A stretch of DNA of 64,000 nucleotides from Rhipicephalus microplus (taxonomy: Eukaryota; Arthropoda; Arachnida; Ixodida; Ixodidae), in contig NC_134705.1 in the NCBI RefSeq assembly GCF_043290135.1, forward strand, positions 61,531,771-61,595,770, in the 5' to 3' direction. Below, in pieces: positions 21,725 to 33,150 of this stretch; position 1 is the stretch's first letter; each line of letters starts with the position of its first letter. A model generated the notes under the pieces. The model was not told the origin of the DNA. It saw only the letters and a program-made list of their open reading frames with translations, and did no database searches. Position numbers and translations under genes: made by a program.

Positions 21725-22328
21725 AATATACGTGTGAAATGGTTTCAAAATTGTTATGCACCCACTACATGGTCATAAGGAAATATGGGCGGTAACGATT
21801 GCGCATGCAAGCAGCTTGGGACAAGTACAGAGCAAGCCTCAAACTTTACTCTTGGGCCATATCTTCAGCTAAAGATAAATACTCTTCTTATGACTAGCCA
21901 TCGCTTTCTAAGTTTATTCCGCGCAAAAAATCTGGTGCATCAGAAACCCGGATGACGACAACATTATCTCTTTGCATGGCACTAACAACACTCCTCTCCC
22001 AGGTTCTCAGTCCACCTCAACTTTCAATTCATATTTTTTTCTAATTTCACCTCGGAAGATCGGTCAGAACTTCTCGAAGTACAGGAGTTTACCTAGCAAT
22101 ATTAGCACTCTATAGAAGTAAGCATTAAATGTGTCGCACACCTAATAAATAACCACAAGATAACCGCACCATGTGGCATCGATGGCAATAATTCAAAAAT
22201 ACTCGAAAACACGGTTGCTAGTATCCAGTTAAATTCTGACACGCATCTTCATACAATCGTTATAGACAGGTCTGCTACCCAGAGACAGGAAGATATCAAA
22301 AGGTATACCAACATTTGAGTCAGGTAAC

Positions 22329-22366
<38 letters not shown>

Positions 22367-23625
22367 GCCTGACTACGTCCACTGCAGGACTGAGGCCTCC
22401 ACCATGTTCCGCCGATCCACTTGGCCCTGTGCTTGCTGCTGCCATTGTATACCGACAAACTTCTAAATCTTATCTGACAACCTAACTTTCTGTCTTCCCC
22501 TAACCCGCTTGCCTTCTCTAGGAATCCACTCAATTACCCTTAATGACCAGCGGTTATCCTGTCTGCACGCTACATGCCCGGCCCATATCCATTTCCTCTT
22601 CTTGATTTCAAATATATCCTTAACTACGGTTTGTTCCCTGATCTCCTCTGCTCTTTTCTTGTCTTTTAAGGTTACACCTACCATTTTCCTTTCCGTTGCT
22701 CGCCGGATCGCCCTAAGTTTAAGCTGAACCTTCTTTGTAAGTCTCCAGGTCTCTGCTCCATAGCTGAGTACCGGCAAGATGCAGCTGTTATATACCTTCC
22801 TCTTGAGGAATAGTGGCGTCACTGAAGTGCTCTCAATCATACCTGACATGATTTGAGAGCACTTGCCAAATGTGCTCCACTTCATTTTTGTTCTTCTAGT
22901 TACTTCAATCTCATGATTCGATTCCGATGTTATTGCATGTCCTAAGTAGACATGGCCTTTTACAACTTTTAGTGCACTATTACCTATCACGAAGACCTGC
23001 CATTTTCTAAAGTTGTTGTACATTACTTTCGCTTTTCTGCAGATTATTTTATGACCTACCTTTCTGCTGTCCTTGCCTAACTCTTTAATCATGAGATGCA
23101 ATTCGTCCCCTGAGTCACTCATCGATGCAATGGTGTCGGCGAAGCGCAGACTATTAATGTACTCTTCATTACTTCTTATCCATCACTCCTACCATTCTAG
23201 GCCTCTAAAAACCTCCTGTAAGCACGCGGTAAATAGCATTAGGAAGACTGCACCCCACTGCCTTACACCCTCCTAGATTTGTATTTTGCTGCTTCCTTTA
23301 TGAATCACTATGGTAGCAGTTGATCACCTGCAGATTTCTTCCAGGATGATTATATGTACTTTGTAGACGCCCTGATTCCGCAGTGTCTGCGTGACAACTG
23401 ATATTTTTACTGCGTAACAAACACTCACTTTCAAATTACCGTTCTATATCATTAACAGCCAGCTGCTGCCAAATGCTGGATCGGATGATGACCTCCAATG
23501 TTTACCGCCACCTCGCAAATAACAAATTTCCCTTTGCTAACCAACACAGATTTCGAAGGACTTTCTCATGCGAGACTCGACTATTCGAACGAACAGCCGA
23601 TCTGCATGCTAACATGAACGAAGAT
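21725..23625 (+). mobile_element. CR1/Jockey-like LINE fragment, interrupted by an RTE-like LINE
   Basis: Left part (about 21800-22325): YRASLKLYSWAISSAKDKY, then ITAPCGIDGNNSKILENT, which is the pre-RT 'GPDGI...KxL' block. Right part (about 23405-23625): NKHSLSNYRSISLT, MLDRMMTSNVYRHL, NQHRFRRTFSCETRLFE, which are RT blocks 3-4. The two parts are in the expected order for one LINE and are separated by the minus-strand element at 22329-23335. Several stops. Only the 5' half of the RT remains. Confidence 0.7.
22329..23335 (-). mobile_element. RTE-like LINE, 3' half, with (GAT)n tail
   Basis: On the minus strand: GVRQWGAVF (RT block 5, degenerate) near 23250, INSLRFADTIASM near 23140 where FADD is expected, then KVVKGHVYLGHAITSES, VLSYGAETWRLTKK, RKWIWAGHVACR and WIPREGKRVRGRQK. 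This series is characteristic of RTE-type C-termini. The 3' region (catggtggaggcctcagtcctgcagtgg, gtagtcaggctgatgatg) closes with a GAT array at about 22329-22364. It sits inside a plus-strand CR1/Jockey-like LINE. Confidence 0.82.
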
Positions 23626-23808
23626 CTGCCAACTAATGATCTTGAAAGACTAACGGAGCTGTATGCTGAAACTGTGAGTATGCTGCGCAAGCACCTCTAT
23701 GTTGATGTCCTTGTCGCTGGTGTCGACAGCTTTGAGCAGGCCACAGAGTTATGCCAGTAATCTTGCAATCTTGCAGACGCTTGCAAACCCCGAAGAGACT
23801 AAACATAC

Positions 23809-23987
23809 TGTGAAGAAGAAAACGCATCGTTGGCAAGCAACATCGCCACCGCTTGGGTACTGGGTGCTGGGCTTCTCTCGCTCAGCTCGTGCTGATCATC
23901 GCCGGCATCTGCTTGACCATTGCTCTTGCCCGATCGGTTTTCATCGTAGGACCACCGTCGCAACAGTCACCAATAAACCCTTTTTCA
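23809..23987 (+). repeat. 5' LTR of the young gypsy element
   Basis: It starts tgtgaagaagaaaacgc and ends ccctttttca. It includes an aataaac word near the 3' end that may act in polyadenylation. Its length equals that of the 3' LTR. Confidence 0.92.
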
Positions 23988-23999
23988 ATTGGTGGAGGG

Positions 24000-25338
24000 T
24001 GCTGACATTCCCCGTCACCTGAACCTGGGTGCTGCCATTCGCCGTCGCCTTAACCTGGAGCTGCGCAACCGAACGCTACCTCCCATCATAGCTACCAACA
24101 ACGCGCAACCTGGCTCTTCCACTCCATCCCCCAGAAACCCGGCGTTCTTCGTTTGCGAGAGCCCAAAGTCTTTAGCGGAGCTGATGAGACCGACGTGGAA
24201 GACTGGTTCGCTAACTACGAACTGGTGAGCGCAACCAACAAGTGGGATAACGCGGATAAACTGACTAACGTCATCTTTTACCTCACTGACGTGGCCGAAA
24301 TGTGGTATAACAACCACAAAAACGACATTACAACGTGGTCCATCTTCAAAACGTCGTTTGCTGACGTTTACGGCCGACCCGCTGTCCGCAAGTCCAGAGC
24401 CGAACAACGCTTGCGGACTCGCGCACAGAAGCCATCTGAATCGTTCACAAGTTACATAGAAGACATCATTGGTCTTTGCAACCGTGTGAACAACGCCATG
24501 CCCGAGTCAGAGAAGATTCAACACAATCTCAAAGGGATAAATGACGGCGCATTTCAGATGCTCCTGGCGCGCAATCCTGCCACCGTTGCGGAACTTGTGA
24601 CTTTATGTCAAAGTTTCGACTAGTTGAGGAAGCAGTCGGCCATTTTCCTCACACGCCGACTCACTATCTAGTCTTACTTCTGTTCCTGATTACTCAACAA
24701 CCCTGCAAGAGATCAAAGACTTTGTGCGTGAAGAAGTAGCTCGGCAACTGTCGTTGATTCCCTTCACGCAGCAGCCGCCGTCCTCTCGTCTGCCCTCACC
24801 ACTCCGCGACGTTATTGCCGAAGAGGTAGCTAAGGCTGTTCCCGTCGCTGCCCACCAGCAGCCTGTGGCCATGCCTGTTCCCCATGCGCCAGCTATGCAG
24901 CCCGTGGCCGCGCCTCTTACTTATGCCCAGGTGGTACGCAGCAGGCCTCACCAGCAGCTTTTGTCACCCATGCCTGCAGTTGCTCACCACTCTACCCCTC
25001 TTTCGACACCTTGGGCGGCACCGCGAGTCAGCGATTCCTGGCGCACTGCTGACAATCGACCGATCTGCTACGCCTGCGGTACTCCAGGACACGTGGCACG
25101 ATATTGTCGTCGTCGCTTCCAATCGCAACACAACGCTACTTGGCCGTTACCGTGTGACCCGCAGCCCACGCACCGACCTGCTCACTATCCTTCACCGCAG
25201 TATGGCTACACTAATCTTCCCGAGTCTCGTTCACCCCAGCCACCAGCTCCGACTCACTCTCCCCGCTCGCCGTCTCCTCGCAAGCGATCTCTGTCCCCAA
25301 TGCGTCCCCGACCCGCTTCCTCCAACCGGGAAAACTGA
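24000..25338 (+). pseudogene. gypsy Gag with CCHC zinc knuckle (frame broken)
   Basis: Segments lie in three frames: an N-terminal part with ATNNAQPGSSTPSPRNPA (to about 24140), the capsid-like core at 24153-24623 (REPKVFSGADETDVEDWF, WYNNHKNDITTW, SESFTSYIEDIIGLC, GAFQMLLARNPATVAEL), and the C-terminal part at 24724-25338. The last carries RPICYACGTPGHVARYCRR, a CX2CX4HX4C knuckle. A TAG at 24621-24623 interrupts the capsid. The frame ends with TGA at 25336-25338 inside a gggaaaactga stretch, and pol continues in the -1 frame. Confidence 0.85.
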
Positions 25339-28300
25339 ACGCCGCAGTTCCAGAGGCAAGAACTGCGCCGTCATCGAAATGCCCAAGTCCTCGCACTTCA
25401 CCTGCTAACGTCGTCGCCATATCTGTCGATGGTGTTTCTACCTTTGCCCTCATCGACACAGGTGCTGCCGTTTCTGTTATAGCCGCCCAGCTCTGCCGCT
25501 CTCTACGCAAAATGACCATGCCGCTCTCTGGACTATCGCTTCGTACGGCTAGCGCACAACCAGTTCGACCTCTCGGCACCTGTACAGCCCGCATTTTCAT
25601 CCAAGGCTCTATGTACGTTGTCGAGTTCATCGTCCTTTCGGTGTGCTCGCATGACGTTATCCTCGGGTGGGACTTCCTGTCACATCATCATGCCGTCATC
25701 GACTGCGCACGCGCTGAAGTTCAATTTTCGCACCTGTCTGACGAACCTTTGCACGAAACTCTTGAGCGGTCCCCAAAACTCGTCGTACGTGAACACACTG
25801 AAATTCCCCCAGCCTCTCTTGCCGTTGTCCCTGTTTGCTGCGATGACCATAACGACGCTACAGTAATGTTTACACCTTCCGACATTTTCATGAGCCGCAG
25901 AGCCGTTTCCTTACCTTTCGCTACACTCGACGCCACTGCGGGCCGAAGCAATATTTTCGTCCACAACCCCCTTTCTGCACCGCTTACGCTACTTGCCGGC
26001 GAATTTCTCGGTCGAATGGAGTACCTCGATTCCTCTTTATTTCCTAACATGCCAGACGAATCGTGCAGTAGCGCCTCGACCGAACTTCATGCCCTTTCCC
26101 CACTGGAATGCTCATCGAGTGACACCTTCTCGAGTTCTATCGCCGACACCTTAAGTGCCCATGAACGCGCCGAGCTTCTTAATCTCCTCCAGAACTTCGT
26201 GAATTCATTCGACGTTTTTCAGCCGCAATTGGGTCGGACTTCCGCAGTGCACCACTACATTGACACCGGTTCGCACCAGCCATTGCGTCAAAGACCATAC
26301 CGTGTCTCTGCTGCAGAACGTCACGTCATCAACGACCAGGTCAAAGAGATGCTACGCCGTCGCGTTATTCAACCATCGCACAGTCCTTGGGCATCTCCTG
26401 TCGTTCTAGTTCGAAAGAAGGATGGATCGATTCGATTTTGCGTCGACTACCGGCGATTAAACAAGGTGACGCGGAAAGACGTCTACCCATTACCGCGCAT
26501 TGACAACGCCCTTAACAGCCTCCAAGGAGCCGAATTCTTCTCCTCCTTAGACTTACGATCTGGATACTGGCAGGTTCCTATGGCAGAAGCTGATCGCCAG
26601 AAAACTGCGTTCATTACACCAGATGGCCTGTACGAATTTAACGTAATGCCATTTGGGCTTTGTAATGCTCCTGGCACGTTTGAACGACTCATGGACAACA
26701 CACTGCGTGGACTGAAGTGGTCTGTGTGTCTATGCTACCTCGACGACATTGTCGTTTTCTCTCCCGATTTTCCTACAGATCTGCTTCGGCTCCAACTAGT
26801 TCTGACGTGTTAAACCAACGCTGGGCTCCAACTGAACCTCAAAAAGTGCCGCTTCGCTGCGCGAGAGCTGTCCATCTTAGGGCACATCGTGTCCAAGCAT
26901 GGTGTTCTACCCGACCCTGCAAAACTGCAAGCAGTCAGTGAGTTCCCGAAACCTACTACACTGAAAAAATTACGCAGTTTTGTCGGACTATGCTCGTACT
27001 TCCGGCGCTTCGTGCGAAATTTTGCGTCGATCACGTCACCACTGACCAACCTCCTACGCGGTGATGCAGACCTTTCATCCTGGTCTTCTGAGTGCGACGT
27101 CGCGTTTGCCACGCTCCGTAGACTGCTAACATCTCCTCCAATTCTTCGGCATTTCGACCCAACAGCTGCAACGGAAGTTCACACAGACGCTAGTGGGGTT
27201 GGTGTAGGCGTCGACCTCGCCGAACGCAAGCCGGGCTACTCCGAATACGTCGTCGCTTATGCGAGTCGCACACTTACTAAAGCTGAGGCCAATTACAGCG
27301 TCACTGAAAAAGAGTGCTTGGCGCTAGTGTGGGCGCTTCGCAAGTTCCGCCCTTATTTGTATGGTCCCCCATTCGACTTGGTAACGGACCACCATGCACT
27401 TTGTTGGCTCGCAACATTAAAGATACTTCTGGCCGCCTAGCTCGGTGGGCACTGCAAATCCAGGAGTACGACATTCGTGTCATCTATCGCAGCGGACGCA
27501 AGCATTCCGACGCCGACGCCCTGTCGCGTTCGCCTTTACCTCCCGACTCGGCCTGCGGAACCACTGGTACCAACTCCGTCGCATCTCTCGACCTCGACTC
27601 CTTTACCAGTGAACAACACAAGGACCCGTGGATCGCTTCCCTTTTTAACTGTCTCTCTGGATCGTCCACCACTGCGGTACCACGATCTCTCCGACGTCAA
27701 GCTGCTCATTTCGCCATTCGTGATCGGCTGCTACACCGACGCAACTACGCCCCCGAAGGTCGTAAGTGGCTCTTGGTAGTCCCGTGCAGCTTGCGATCAC
27801 AAATCTGCGCCTCCTTTCACGACGATCCCCAATGTGGTCATGCCGGAGTTTTCAAAACTTACGAACGCATTCGCCATCGCATCTACTGGCGCGGAATGTA
27901 TAATTTCGTTCGAAAATTCGTTATGGGCTGCCCTGACTGTCAACGCCGCAAATCACCGCCTTTACACTCGTCCGGTGTGCATCAACCGCTTCCGTGCCCT
28001 GCCAAACCTTTCGATCGGATCGGCATTGATCTTTATGGCCCTCTACCAACAACATCAGATGAAAATCGGTGGATCATAGTCGCGGTGGACCATTTAACAC
28101 GCTACGCTGAGACCGCCGCCCTTCCGAGTGCCACTGCGCGGGACGTAGCATCCTTCATCCTTCATCGCTTCATACTACGACATGGTGCACCTCGAGAACT
28201 ACTAAGCGACCGAGGTCGAGCCTTCCTATCAGAAGTCGTCACGTCTCTGCTTTCTGAATGCCATGTTGTTCATCGCAAGACCACGGCATACCACCCGCAG

Positions 28301-28879
28301 ACTAACGGGCTCACGGAAAGATTTAATCGCACTCTTGGCGATATGCTCGCCATGTGGGTGACATCCGATCATACTAACTGGGATCGCATTCTTCCATTCA
28401 TCACGTTCGCATATAACACCGCGGCACAGTCTACCACTGGATTTTCACCTTTCTTTCTTCTTTATGGACGCGAACCATCCCACACCATCGACACTCTCCT
28501 TCCATACCGTCCTGACGCATCCGAATGCCCATCTGTGTCCGAAGCTGCCCGAAATGCGGAAGAGTGCCGTGAAATCGCACGCACCTTTACGTCACAAGAA
28601 CAACAGCGCCAGAAAGAAAACAACGCCGACTCTTCACAAAGCCCCAGCTATTCCCCGGGATCACTTGTATGGCTGGCTGTTCCTTACCAAATCTCCGGCA
28701 TTTCCTCAAAACTCGTTCCAAAGTACGAGGGCTCATACCGCGTTTTGGAACAAACCTCGCCGGTGAATTTTCTCAACGAGCCACTTTCCCCATCTGACGA
28801 CATGCGCCGGCGTGGACGTGACATCGTCCACATCGCCCGCCTTAAGCCATATCATAGCCCTCTGCCTCCAGACTCTTAG
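25339..28879 (+). pseudogene. gypsy Pol: protease, RT, RNase H, integrase (two frameshifts)
   Basis: The protease shows FALIDTGAAVSVIA near 25440 and SHDVILGWDFL near 25645. RT spans about 26250-26950, with FCVDYRRLNKVT, LDLRSGYWQ, MPFGLCNAPGTFE and an intact CYLDDIVVF. A frameshift near 26810 leads to the connection domain and RNase H ([36 protein letters not shown]). A second frameshift near 27420 leads to the integrase: [17 protein letters not shown] and CPDCQRRK (HHCC), GIDLYGPL (D), LLSDRGRAF (D), [11 protein letters not shown] (E), KYEGSYRVL. All catalytic residues look present, so the two shifts may be recent or assembly errors. Confidence 0.9.
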
Positions 28880-28914
28880 GTCGCCAGGATGGCTCTTTTT
28901 CGGCGGGGGCAAAT

Positions 28915-29093
28915 TGTGAAGAAGAAAACGCATCGTTGGCAAGCAACATCGCCACCGCTTGGGTACTGGATGCTGGGCTTCTCTCGCTCGACTCGTGCTG
29001 ATCATCGCCGGCATCTGCTTGACCGTTGCTCTTGCCCGATCGGTTTTCATCGTAGGACCACCGTCGCAACAGTCACCAATAAACCCTTTTTCA
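28915..29093 (+). repeat. 3' LTR of the young gypsy element
   Basis: 179 bp matching the 5' LTR with four visible differences (ggtg/gatg, ag/ga, accatt/accgtt). It is preceded by the purine tract and followed by the ATAC target duplication. Confidence 0.92.
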
Positions 29094-29097
29094 ATAC

Positions 29098-29828
29098 CAT
29101 CATTCTGCCTAGCACTCATTCCTTCGCGATTCTGCTTATTAGAAAAGAGCACGTAAGAATGGTGCCTTCGGAGGTGCGCGACATCTTGGCGCAACAGCAA
29201 GAGTCCTATTGAATAATCCGAGGGCGCCACGTAGTAAATAAGGTCATCAAGCAGTGCCTGGTTTGTCGTAAACAAAGTTGCTCTCCAGCTACGGAACTAG
29301 TAGCACCACTTTCAGCTAATAGAGTAACGAAGAGAAATCCGTTTGACACTGTCGGCATCAATTTCACCGGACCTCTGATTTGTCAACAGCCGTGTGGTGT
29401 CCGAAAGCGTTTCATTGATATTTTACCCTGCGCTTTGACACGTGCTGTATATCTTGAACTAGTCAGCAACATGTCGACGACAGCCTTTCTCCTGGCATTA
29501 AAGTGCTTCGTGGCTCAGGGGGAAATCTGCTCGACTATTTATTCAGAGAACGCGCTAACATTCAAAAGAGCAGCTAAAGAGCAGAAAGCAGTGTTCGCGC
29601 TGCCATAATCAGAGGAAATGCAGTCATACTTCAACAAAAACCAGACCAGGTGGAAAATTATTGCTGAAAGGGCTGCTTGCTGGGGCAGATTCTGAGAGCG
29701 GTTGGCGCGATCAGATGGAGAAGTTTAAGCTTTGAAGAACTCACAACTATACCGTATGAAGTGAAAGCTCTGATGAACTCACACCCATTGACTTTACCTA
29801 CGCCGATTATCGAGAGCCAGAACCGTTG

Positions 29829-29861
<33 letters not shown>

Positions 29862-30316
29862 CATCCCATTATTCAGCCTAGCACTCATCCCTTCACGATT
29901 CTGCCGGCACACTTCCTCGTTGAAAAAAAGCGGACAAGCCTTCCTTCACATCACCTGCCAGCGAAAATTTCAAGTGGTGACGCACATTTCACGACAGTGG
30001 AGGTACCGGTCGGGCATGGCTGAAAGATTCTGGAAGCGTTGGGGGCCAGTTTACCCATTGGAGCTTGTCCAATCGGCAGTTTACTCATTGGACTGCACAT
30101 TTGTCCCGCCCAACGACAAGTGACCGAAATATAGACGGTTCGGTTCTTTTCAGACAGGATAATTTGAAACAACACACGTGGAAGGCTGCCAAAATCGAAG
30201 AAATTTTCAAAGGCAGAGACGGCTCGACGTGGGCCTGCAGGTTGAAACTAAACGAGGAAACAGAAGTAAAGCGACCTATACGGTTGTTTTATCCTCTAGA
30301 AGTCAATGAACAGTGA
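29098..30316 (+). pseudogene. BEL/Pao integrase and C-terminal tail (broken)
   Basis: Visible blocks: HVRMVPSEVRDILAQQQESY, RGRHVVNKVIKQCLVCRK (zinc part), NPFDTVGINFTGPL (first catalytic position, N for D), ALTRAVYLELVSNMSTTAFL, IYSENALTF (family SDNAxxF), MNSHPLTLPTP, RSGMAERFWKRW, and a C-terminal DGSVLFRQDNLKQHTWKAAKIEEIFKGRDG with RPIRLFYPLEV. This order is diagnostic of BEL/Pao. Stops occur near 29213, 29606 and 29694. A CAAT array and a partial duplication interrupt 29826-29910. Confidence 0.85.
29826..29905 (+). repeat. (CAAT)n array with a duplicated BEL/Pao segment
   Basis: About eight CAAT units lie at 29829-29861. The next 35 bp (attcagcctagcactcatcc...gattctgc) repeat 29102-29136 (attctgcctagcactcattcc...gattctgc) with a few changes. 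A piece from the start of the integrase region has thus been copied next to the microsatellite, within the downstream integrase region. Confidence 0.7.
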
Positions 30317-30344
30317 GCTCAAGATCTCGCTCATCGGGGGAGGT

Positions 30345-30860
30345 TGTTGTATTTGTCTTAAAATGAAAACCAACTGCCACTTCTGAGGAACGGGAATTGA
30401 ACTACCCGTGAACGACACGCGGGGAAAAGGCACGAAAGAAGCAACTTGGAGAGGACGTGTTTCCGGGCTGCCACAGCAGCCGAACTTTTCAAAGGAGACA
30501 ACAGATGGTCCAGAGAGAAAGCAGAGCGTCCTTGACGTCGGCGCGCTGACGTCAAGAACGGAGACCAGCGCTGGATAGGTGGCGCGCCGAAATAGAGCGC
30601 CTAGTGGAGAGTCACGACACAACTGAGAGCGCGCGCGTGCGCCGCTGCCATGCTTCATTTTGGAACGAGCAGCTCGAAAACTCATTGCGCCAGTAGTACT
30701 GCACCGTGGTTTAAAAAAATAACTTACCCCGAAGGCTACTCTGACATGGAAATCACTAAAGAACGGAGAGAAGCCCTGAAAAGCGGACTGCATCTATGCA
30801 TAGAGTATCGAAGGGACGGCGCTGTGTCGTGATGGCATTTCCCTCGTCCTCATTTTCTGG
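30345..30860 (+). repeat. Probable 3' LTR of the BEL/Pao relic (end not determined)
   Basis: A purine tract cgggggaggt directly precedes tgttgtatttgtc just after the pol stop, the usual start of a BEL/Pao LTR. The 3' boundary cannot be fixed because no second LTR is present in the window. The region contains a gacgtc-flanked inverted stretch near 30530-30555 (tgacgtcggcgcgctgacgtca). Confidence 0.45.
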
Positions 30861-31930
30861 TTGCGTGCTGGGTTTTGGACTAATGCTAGTGCTGGCTGAC
30901 ATGGCCCCATTGATATGTCCGTGCTGCGAAGATACCACGCAGCCAACATCTGCAGTAAAACAAAACAAAACGAAAACAAAAGCAGAGTAAGTGGTAGCCG
31001 CATACTTTTTTTACTGGGATCGTTTGTACACTCTATCTGCGGTATGTGACCACGGGGGCGTTGATAAAGCAAACCACCACGGCAGCATAGCACGTGTGGT
31101 GTCGCGCTGCTATTCTTGAGGGCACGGGATACATTAGCGACCATGGCGGCCACACTTCGATGGGGGCGAAATATAAAAAGAACACCCGTGAACCAAGATA
31201 TATGTGCGCATTCGAGAACCCCAAGCGGTCACAATCTTGATACGCACACTACAGCGTACCTCAACATATCTTCTTTGGCAAATGAAAGCCTAGCAATTAT
31301 CGATGTTCAACAGACGTCTTCATTTTAGGCTGACATAGGCAAGCGGAAAAAACTGAAAAACTGTTAGGCGAACTAAATAACGAGTGAATATCAAAGACAT
31401 CTCATAATTCCCTAGCAAGGCATAAATTCCGATGTTACTATAGCCACGGCCGCCACTGAAAAAGAAGCTTGCCGCATCGGTTGACAATAGCAGGCTAAGC
31501 TTCGAGTAGTCCGCCTCTTTGTTCGTAACGAGAATCCTGTATTATGCACAAATTAAGTCAAACATAGGCATCTTAGCATCGAGTATTCAAAGCAAGAGTA
31601 TCTATAATAAATGTTCAGAGGCGTAGGCGAAAGTGCTTCCGATCAAACCTTGTGGACAAGGCAGCTTTCCTTTATATACCTAACTGTTTAAAAATAAACA
31701 CACATCCTGCCTACCGTACTATTAACTTCACGTTACGACGTGTTGCGAAAAATCCACATGTTACGAAAAACGTAGCACGGCGTCGTTACCACGCTCTCGG
31801 TGTTAACAAAGTGCAGACAGCAGAAATGTGGTACATATTCTCGTTCAGTCCTTAGATTGTCCGCTGGATGGTGGTACTTGCATATGATGACTAAGTATTA
31901 AAAAGAAGCGAGATGACGGTACTTGAAGCG
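30861..31930. other. Unassigned intergenic DNA
   Basis: Short frames only. No transposon protein, RNA gene or long repeat was recognised. Confidence 0.35.
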
Positions 31931-31932
31931 TT

Positions 31933-32069
31933 CATTAGATAGACAGACAAGCAGACGGAAAGACAGACAGACACAAGGACGAACGGGTGGACGAAGGGCC
32001 GAACAAACGGACACACGAACGGGCGCACGTACGGGCGTATGGACGGAAGCACGGATGGATCGATGGACG
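31933..32069 (+). repeat. Degenerate GACA/GGAC tetranucleotide repeat
   Basis: Units of the form gacagacagaca drift into gacgaacgg, cacacgaacggg and ggatggatcgatgga over about 135 bp. Frames across it give Arg/Ser/Val-rich repeats that are artefacts. It ends at a unique block (cttcgccccactcatcgtcattg) that may be the body of a dispersed repeat. Confidence 0.75.
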
Positions 32070-33150
32070 CTTCGCCCCACTCATCGTCATTGATTCCGTG
32101 GAATTTTTCACTTTCCCTTTCGCTCCCGATGACAGTGGAGTACATATTGTAAAATGAGTCAGTACAGTATTCGTGATGCGTTCGCACTAAAAAAAAAAGC
32201 TCATATGGAACCAGTGGTGAGATACCCCTCTAAAAAGAGAATAACTGAAGAAGCTGGTAATTGCCTTAAAGGGGGAGGGCATGCTATCTTACCACTAGTT
32301 TTATATCTGAAATGAATGATAGTTTCGCTCGCCGCGAAATGAGACAAAAAAAGCTGTGGTTGCTCTCGCTTACACTTGCACGAGCTGCCAGAGCCACTAG
32401 AGTGCACAGACCAAGCGCTCTTGTGTTCTCTTTCATAAAAATTGACGCTGTGCACCGTCTTTGACGTTTTCTTCCTCCCTTGAGCTGGTGGCGACGGAGC
32501 CGAAATTAAAATGCCCAATGTACATGACGTCGTCCCCGCATGTAGTGATGGTGCCTGTAACACACCGGAACACTTGCAACCCGCTGACATGTGTGGACCA
32601 CGCGGCAAGCAACACTCGCAACACTGACCGTGTGCGGAAGCTTCTGTTTGGTAGCAGACGACACTGCTCCTTGGGCTTGTGACGTCAGGCACGGCATAAA
32701 AAAAATGGTGATTGCTGGCGGTGGACGCAGTTTGCAGCTTATCACTTCTACAGCTCATTTGGACTGAAACAGTTTCTTACAGTCCAGTTTTCACGCATGT
32801 ACAAGCTTATTTGACGCTCTACCTTCCTTTTTTGCCGAAAACTATGAATTATTGGGTGACCATGTCATGACCCCTCTGAAGAAAGTTTTTTGCTCCTTAA
32901 TGATATGCCGCTAGAGCACTTTTGTTGTCGTTTGTTTGCATATCCACGTTAGATTAGATATAGCTCTCATGTATTCGCCACCTTATGTTTATTCTGTAAT
33001 CATTAGATGCGGAGCTGTTCTTTGCTAGCCTGTGTAAAGCTGTCCTTCCGTACAAACCCAGTGGGCATGCTTGCTCCTCGTGCCAGCCCAGGAAGACACC
33101 AGCAAAACTGTCGCTCCGCTCCCCTTCTCTCGCCTCGCAAGGCCAACGCA
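32070..33150. other. Unassigned DNA with one long minus-strand frame
   Basis: A 185-codon minus-strand frame (32201-32758) is Ser/Cys-rich and has no domain I can recognise. Overlapping frames on both strands of similar length suggest it is not coding. No other feature was seen. Confidence 0.35.

Larger units (their letters stand above)
23809..29093 (+). mobile_element. Young Ty3/gypsy LTR retrotransposon
   Basis: Complete 5.3-kb element: LTRs of 179 bp at 23809-23987 and 28915-29093, TG...CA ends, and a 4-bp duplication ATAC at 23805-23808 and 29094-29097. The LTRs differ at 4 positions by eye. The internal order is gag, zinc knuckle, protease, RT, RNase H, integrase, as in Ty3/gypsy. A TGG-starting word (tggtggagggtgctg) lies just past the 5' LTR and a purine tract (cggcgggggcaaat) just before the 3' LTR. 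Four or five frame breaks interrupt otherwise well-kept coding sequence. Confidence 0.92.
23625..30860 (+). mobile_element. BEL/Pao retrotransposon relic, split by a gypsy element
   Basis: Left piece (23625-23808): LRKHLYVDVLVAGVDSFEQATEL, the BEL/Pao RT active-site region with YVDV in place of YVDD. Right piece (29098-30316): integrase zinc part and core, then the C-terminal integrase tail. A probable LTR start follows at 30345. The pieces flank the gypsy element at its ATAC duplication. The RT and integrase parts are too close together, so internal sequence was deleted before the gypsy landed. Confidence 0.75.

Noticed and set aside
31891..32187. Arg/Val/Ser-rich minus-strand frames
   Set aside because: They cross the degenerate GACA-type repeat and have no domain.
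32201..32758. 185-codon minus-strand frame, Cys/Ser rich
   Set aside because: No recognisable domain, comparable frames on the other strand, no splice or promoter signal; not called as a gene.
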